A stretch of 64,000 nt of DNA, taken from Glandiceps talaboti (taxonomy: Eukaryota; Hemichordata; Enteropneusta; Spengelidae). The notes under the pieces were generated by a model. It was given only the letters and a program-made list of their open reading frames with translations, ran no database searches and was not told the DNA's origin. Position numbers and translations under genes: made by a program. Shown piece by piece: positions 61,625-64,000 of the stretch (positions are counted from its first letter, which is position 1; each line of letters starts with the position of its first letter). The stretch covers positions 19,541,297 to 19,605,296 of the forward strand of contig NC_135566.1 of the NCBI RefSeq assembly GCF_964340395.1. Reading direction: 5' to 3'.

Positions 61625-64000
61625 GTCCCCGCTATAATTGGGTTTTAATGAGCTGGCAGTTTATGTTGTCATTTACAAGCCTGGTTAATGTTGTTTGGCC
61701 TAGTATGGTTGTTTTTAGGGTGAGGATTAGTATGGAATGTGGCATGTTTCATAGTCATAGTACGGATATGTTTGAGTGCACTAGTAATATTAATTTACCA
61801 ATTTCACAATCAGTCACAAAGAGGGATTTCAAGAATTATGATCGAGATAGCTTTATTTCGGACCTACAATATGTTGACTGGAGTTCCGTTATCAATAACA
61901 ACAGCAATGTGGATGAAGCATTTGATGCATTTAGTAGTTTATTCACCGATGTTTGTGACCACCATGCACCGCTGAAAGTAAAAGTTGTCAAAGTTAAAAG
62001 GAAAAAGAATCCATGGATTACAAAAGCAATCAAGAAATCAGTAAAAACAAAACATAAGCTGTTGTCAAAGGTAATCTCTAGTCAGCATAACCCAGATGTA
62101 GTGTTACGTTATAAAACCTACAGGAACATTCTTACAAGTACAATAAGAAAAGCGAAACAGACTTATTATGCTGATTTATTCACTGTTAGTAAGGGTGCCA
62201 GGTTGTGGAATGTAATTAATGACGTGTTAGGCAAGAAAAACTGTTCAGATAAAGTACCACCTACTCTAAAGGTGGATGCAAATAGTTCTACGCGTATTGT
62301 ATCAGAACCAGCTGATGTTGTTGAGGAGTTCAACAAATATTTTGTTAGTGTAGGTCAAAGGTTGGCAAATAATATTCCGCCGACCAATTGTGATTTTTGG
62401 CAAAATATGGGCTTACCTCAGTCATAACTGGTTCAAAAGCTACCTGTCAGGTCGCTCTCAGTTTGTCCAGCTAAACGGTCATATATCGGAAAAACGTTTT
62501 AATCACTTTGGAGTACCCCAAGGCTCTGTACTAGGCCCGACTTTGTTTTTAATGTATATAAATGATCGTCCAAACTCGTCCTCTTTCTTTGATTTCCGTT
62601 TGTTCGCAGACGATACCAATCTCTTTCATACCTATTCACAGGTTGGGGAAATTAATTTGGATCATGTTTCGGGTCAATTACACGAGGTTCAACGTTGGTG
62701 CAATACAAACAAACTGACAATAAATAGTGAAAAATCAAATTTTATAGTATTTAGAGGGCGCAACAAGAAAGTAAATTTGATTGGTGATATCACATTACAA
62801 GGCAAAAGCATCAAGGAGGAGGATGTTGTCACCTTTGTGGGAATTACATTAGACAAACATCTCTCTTGGTCCGACCACATCGAAAAGGTAAACAAGCTAA
62901 TCAGAATAAAGTGTGGGATTTTGTATAGACTTAGACATATATTACCATTACACATTTTACTACTCTTGTACAACACATTCATACTCCCCCATATCAACTA
63001 TGGCCTTGAGGTTTGGGGTAACACTTATTCATCACATCTAAATCGTATATTAATGTCACAGAAAATGATTGTTAGAACATTTTGTTTAAATCTCCAACGA
63101 ATCACTCATCTCCTCTGTTTGCTCAGTTGAATATTCTAGATGTTTTTAAACAGCATAGATATTTGATAGGTTCCTTTATTTATGGCTTGATCCATCAACT
63201 ATCACCACACACTCTGTATGATTATTTTGAACCTTCACACCATAACTACAATACAAGACTCTGTTCATATAAAAATATTTACCCTCATTATGCCAGAACA
63301 AACTCAGGTCAGTTTTCTTTCTCCTTCTCAGGGGCAAAAATCTGGAATAGCATCCCTGTCAACATAAGATGTATCAATACGCTAAGCGAATTTAAGCGAT
63401 CTTATAAACAATTTCTTCTAGAAGAGTAAATTAAACCACTGTACAATTTATTGTTACCGTATGTTCTTCATAAGTACTATGAACTCCGAGGTACTATGTA
63501 TTTCCTTTTGCTATATCACTTTGCTGTCAAACATTGTATATAACTATGGGAGGGGACAGGCTTGAATAGCTGTAAGCTAAATCCCGATTCCCCTATTTAC
63601 CCACGAAATAGTATTTTTGTATGTGTATCTGTAATGTTCATTTGTGCTTTTGGGTAAATAAAACACTATATATATATATTTGTATACTTGTCTCATGCAT
63701 ATTGTGTGTAGTGTACCACTAATTTGATGTATATGTGATGAGGCAGCCATATCGGATTGTATTGCGACGAAAATGGATATGCACATGTATGTCATAGAAC
63801 ACTGTCCTAATACCAACTTTGAATGAGATCTGTTCAAGCATGTCTGAGTTATGGCTTTGGACATGGAAAATTCGCAAACAAAATGGCTGCAAGGAAGCCA
63901 CATTGGATTGTATCATGACAACAATGAATATGCACATGTATGTCATAGAACACTGTTCTAATACCAAATTTTAATGAGATCTGTTCAAGCATGTCTGAGT
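61625..64000 (-). mobile_element. Second copy of the GTCCCCGCT TIR element, reversed, interrupted, runs off the window
   Basis: TA at 61623-61624, then GTCCCCGCT and ATAATTGGGTTTTAA, the inverse of the right end of the 23948-25033 element (TTAAAACCCATCATAGCGGGGAC). A LINE interrupts it from about 61640 to 63680. Beyond that, 151-bp tandem repeats in reverse orientation resume (63730-64000; CATGTCTGAGTTATGGCTTT at 63839 and 63990). Confidence 0.8.
61640..63680 (+). pseudogene. Non-LTR retrotransposon (CR1/Jockey-type) with internal RT deletion
   Basis: The first frame (to 62427) encodes the region between endonuclease and RT: HHAPLKVKVVKVKRKKNPWI, YKTYRNILTSTIRKAKQTYY, LWNVINDVLGKK and FNKYFVSVGQRLANNIPP. 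It then jumps straight to WFKSYLSGRSQFVQLNGHIS, so about 200 residues holding the RT fingers and the first catalytic Asp are gone. The second frame (62390-63130) has GVPQGSVLGPTLFLMYIND and the FADD box at 62603-62614. A frameshift near 63090 leads to the tail frame (63082-63429) with YNTRL, ARTNSGQFSFSFSGAKIWNS and FKRSYKQFLLEE. AATAAA is at 63657-63662, followed by a (TA)n tail. It is 5'-truncated and cannot be active. Confidence 0.92.

Overview
The window is animal nuclear DNA. It is AT-rich, has GT-AG introns, and is crowded with microsatellites, foldback elements, LINE fragments, a MULE transposase relic and a Ty3/gypsy remnant. The only host gene I can assemble end to end is a six-exon alpha-class-like glutathione S-transferase. 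That class, the LINE types and the mix of SINE, MITE and foldback repeats suggest a marine invertebrate, possibly an invertebrate deuterostome, but I cannot name the species.

Layout. 1-23300: the GST gene on the plus strand (coding exons 565-645, 5049-5100, 6309-6441, 9809-9944, 14459-14590, 21108-21224; 216 codons plus stop) and its probable long 3' UTR. Its introns carry a 0.8-1 kb inverted duplication of the promoter and exon 1 (arms 1-790 and 10030-10990), a 2.4 kb foldback element flanked by TTAA (6698-9084), a FLYWCH/MULE transposase pseudogene (11297-12915, minus), a 3.9 kb foldback element rich in AGGTCA half-sites (15205-19076), and a dispersed repeat family with a hairpin start. 23300-41200: mostly mobile-element remains. 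These include a TIR element with 151-bp internal tandem repeats (23948-25033), a 5'-truncated gypsy integrase with its 3' LTR (26159-28340), LINE fragments, and a 2.3 kb segment ended by G15 and C20 tracts between 85-bp direct repeats. A KH-domain-like coding fragment lies at 33635-33856 (minus).

41581-61199: a 19.6 kb tandem array of a unit of about 409 bp, the most striking object here. Every unit carries, on the minus strand, a 78-nt (or 75-nt) module bounded by a splice acceptor and a GTGAGT donor. I count 48 modules. They are length-symmetric (multiples of 3), so they could splice to one another without breaking frame. One frame is open in 45 of 48 copies and keeps an N-X-T glycosylation sequon in every copy. 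A divergent module at the left edge (41229-41273) shares the acceptor and runs to a stop. This is either a giant repeated-exon gene, or exon cassette, encoding tryptophan-rich 26-residue repeats, or a satellite amplified from a gene fragment. Higher-order blocks of 3-8 units show recent segmental amplification.

61625-64000: a second, reversed copy of the TIR element, interrupted by a non-LTR retrotransposon that has lost the front part of its reverse transcriptase; the copy runs off the window.

No bacterial-style operons, rRNA genes, intact tRNA genes or CRISPR arrays were seen.
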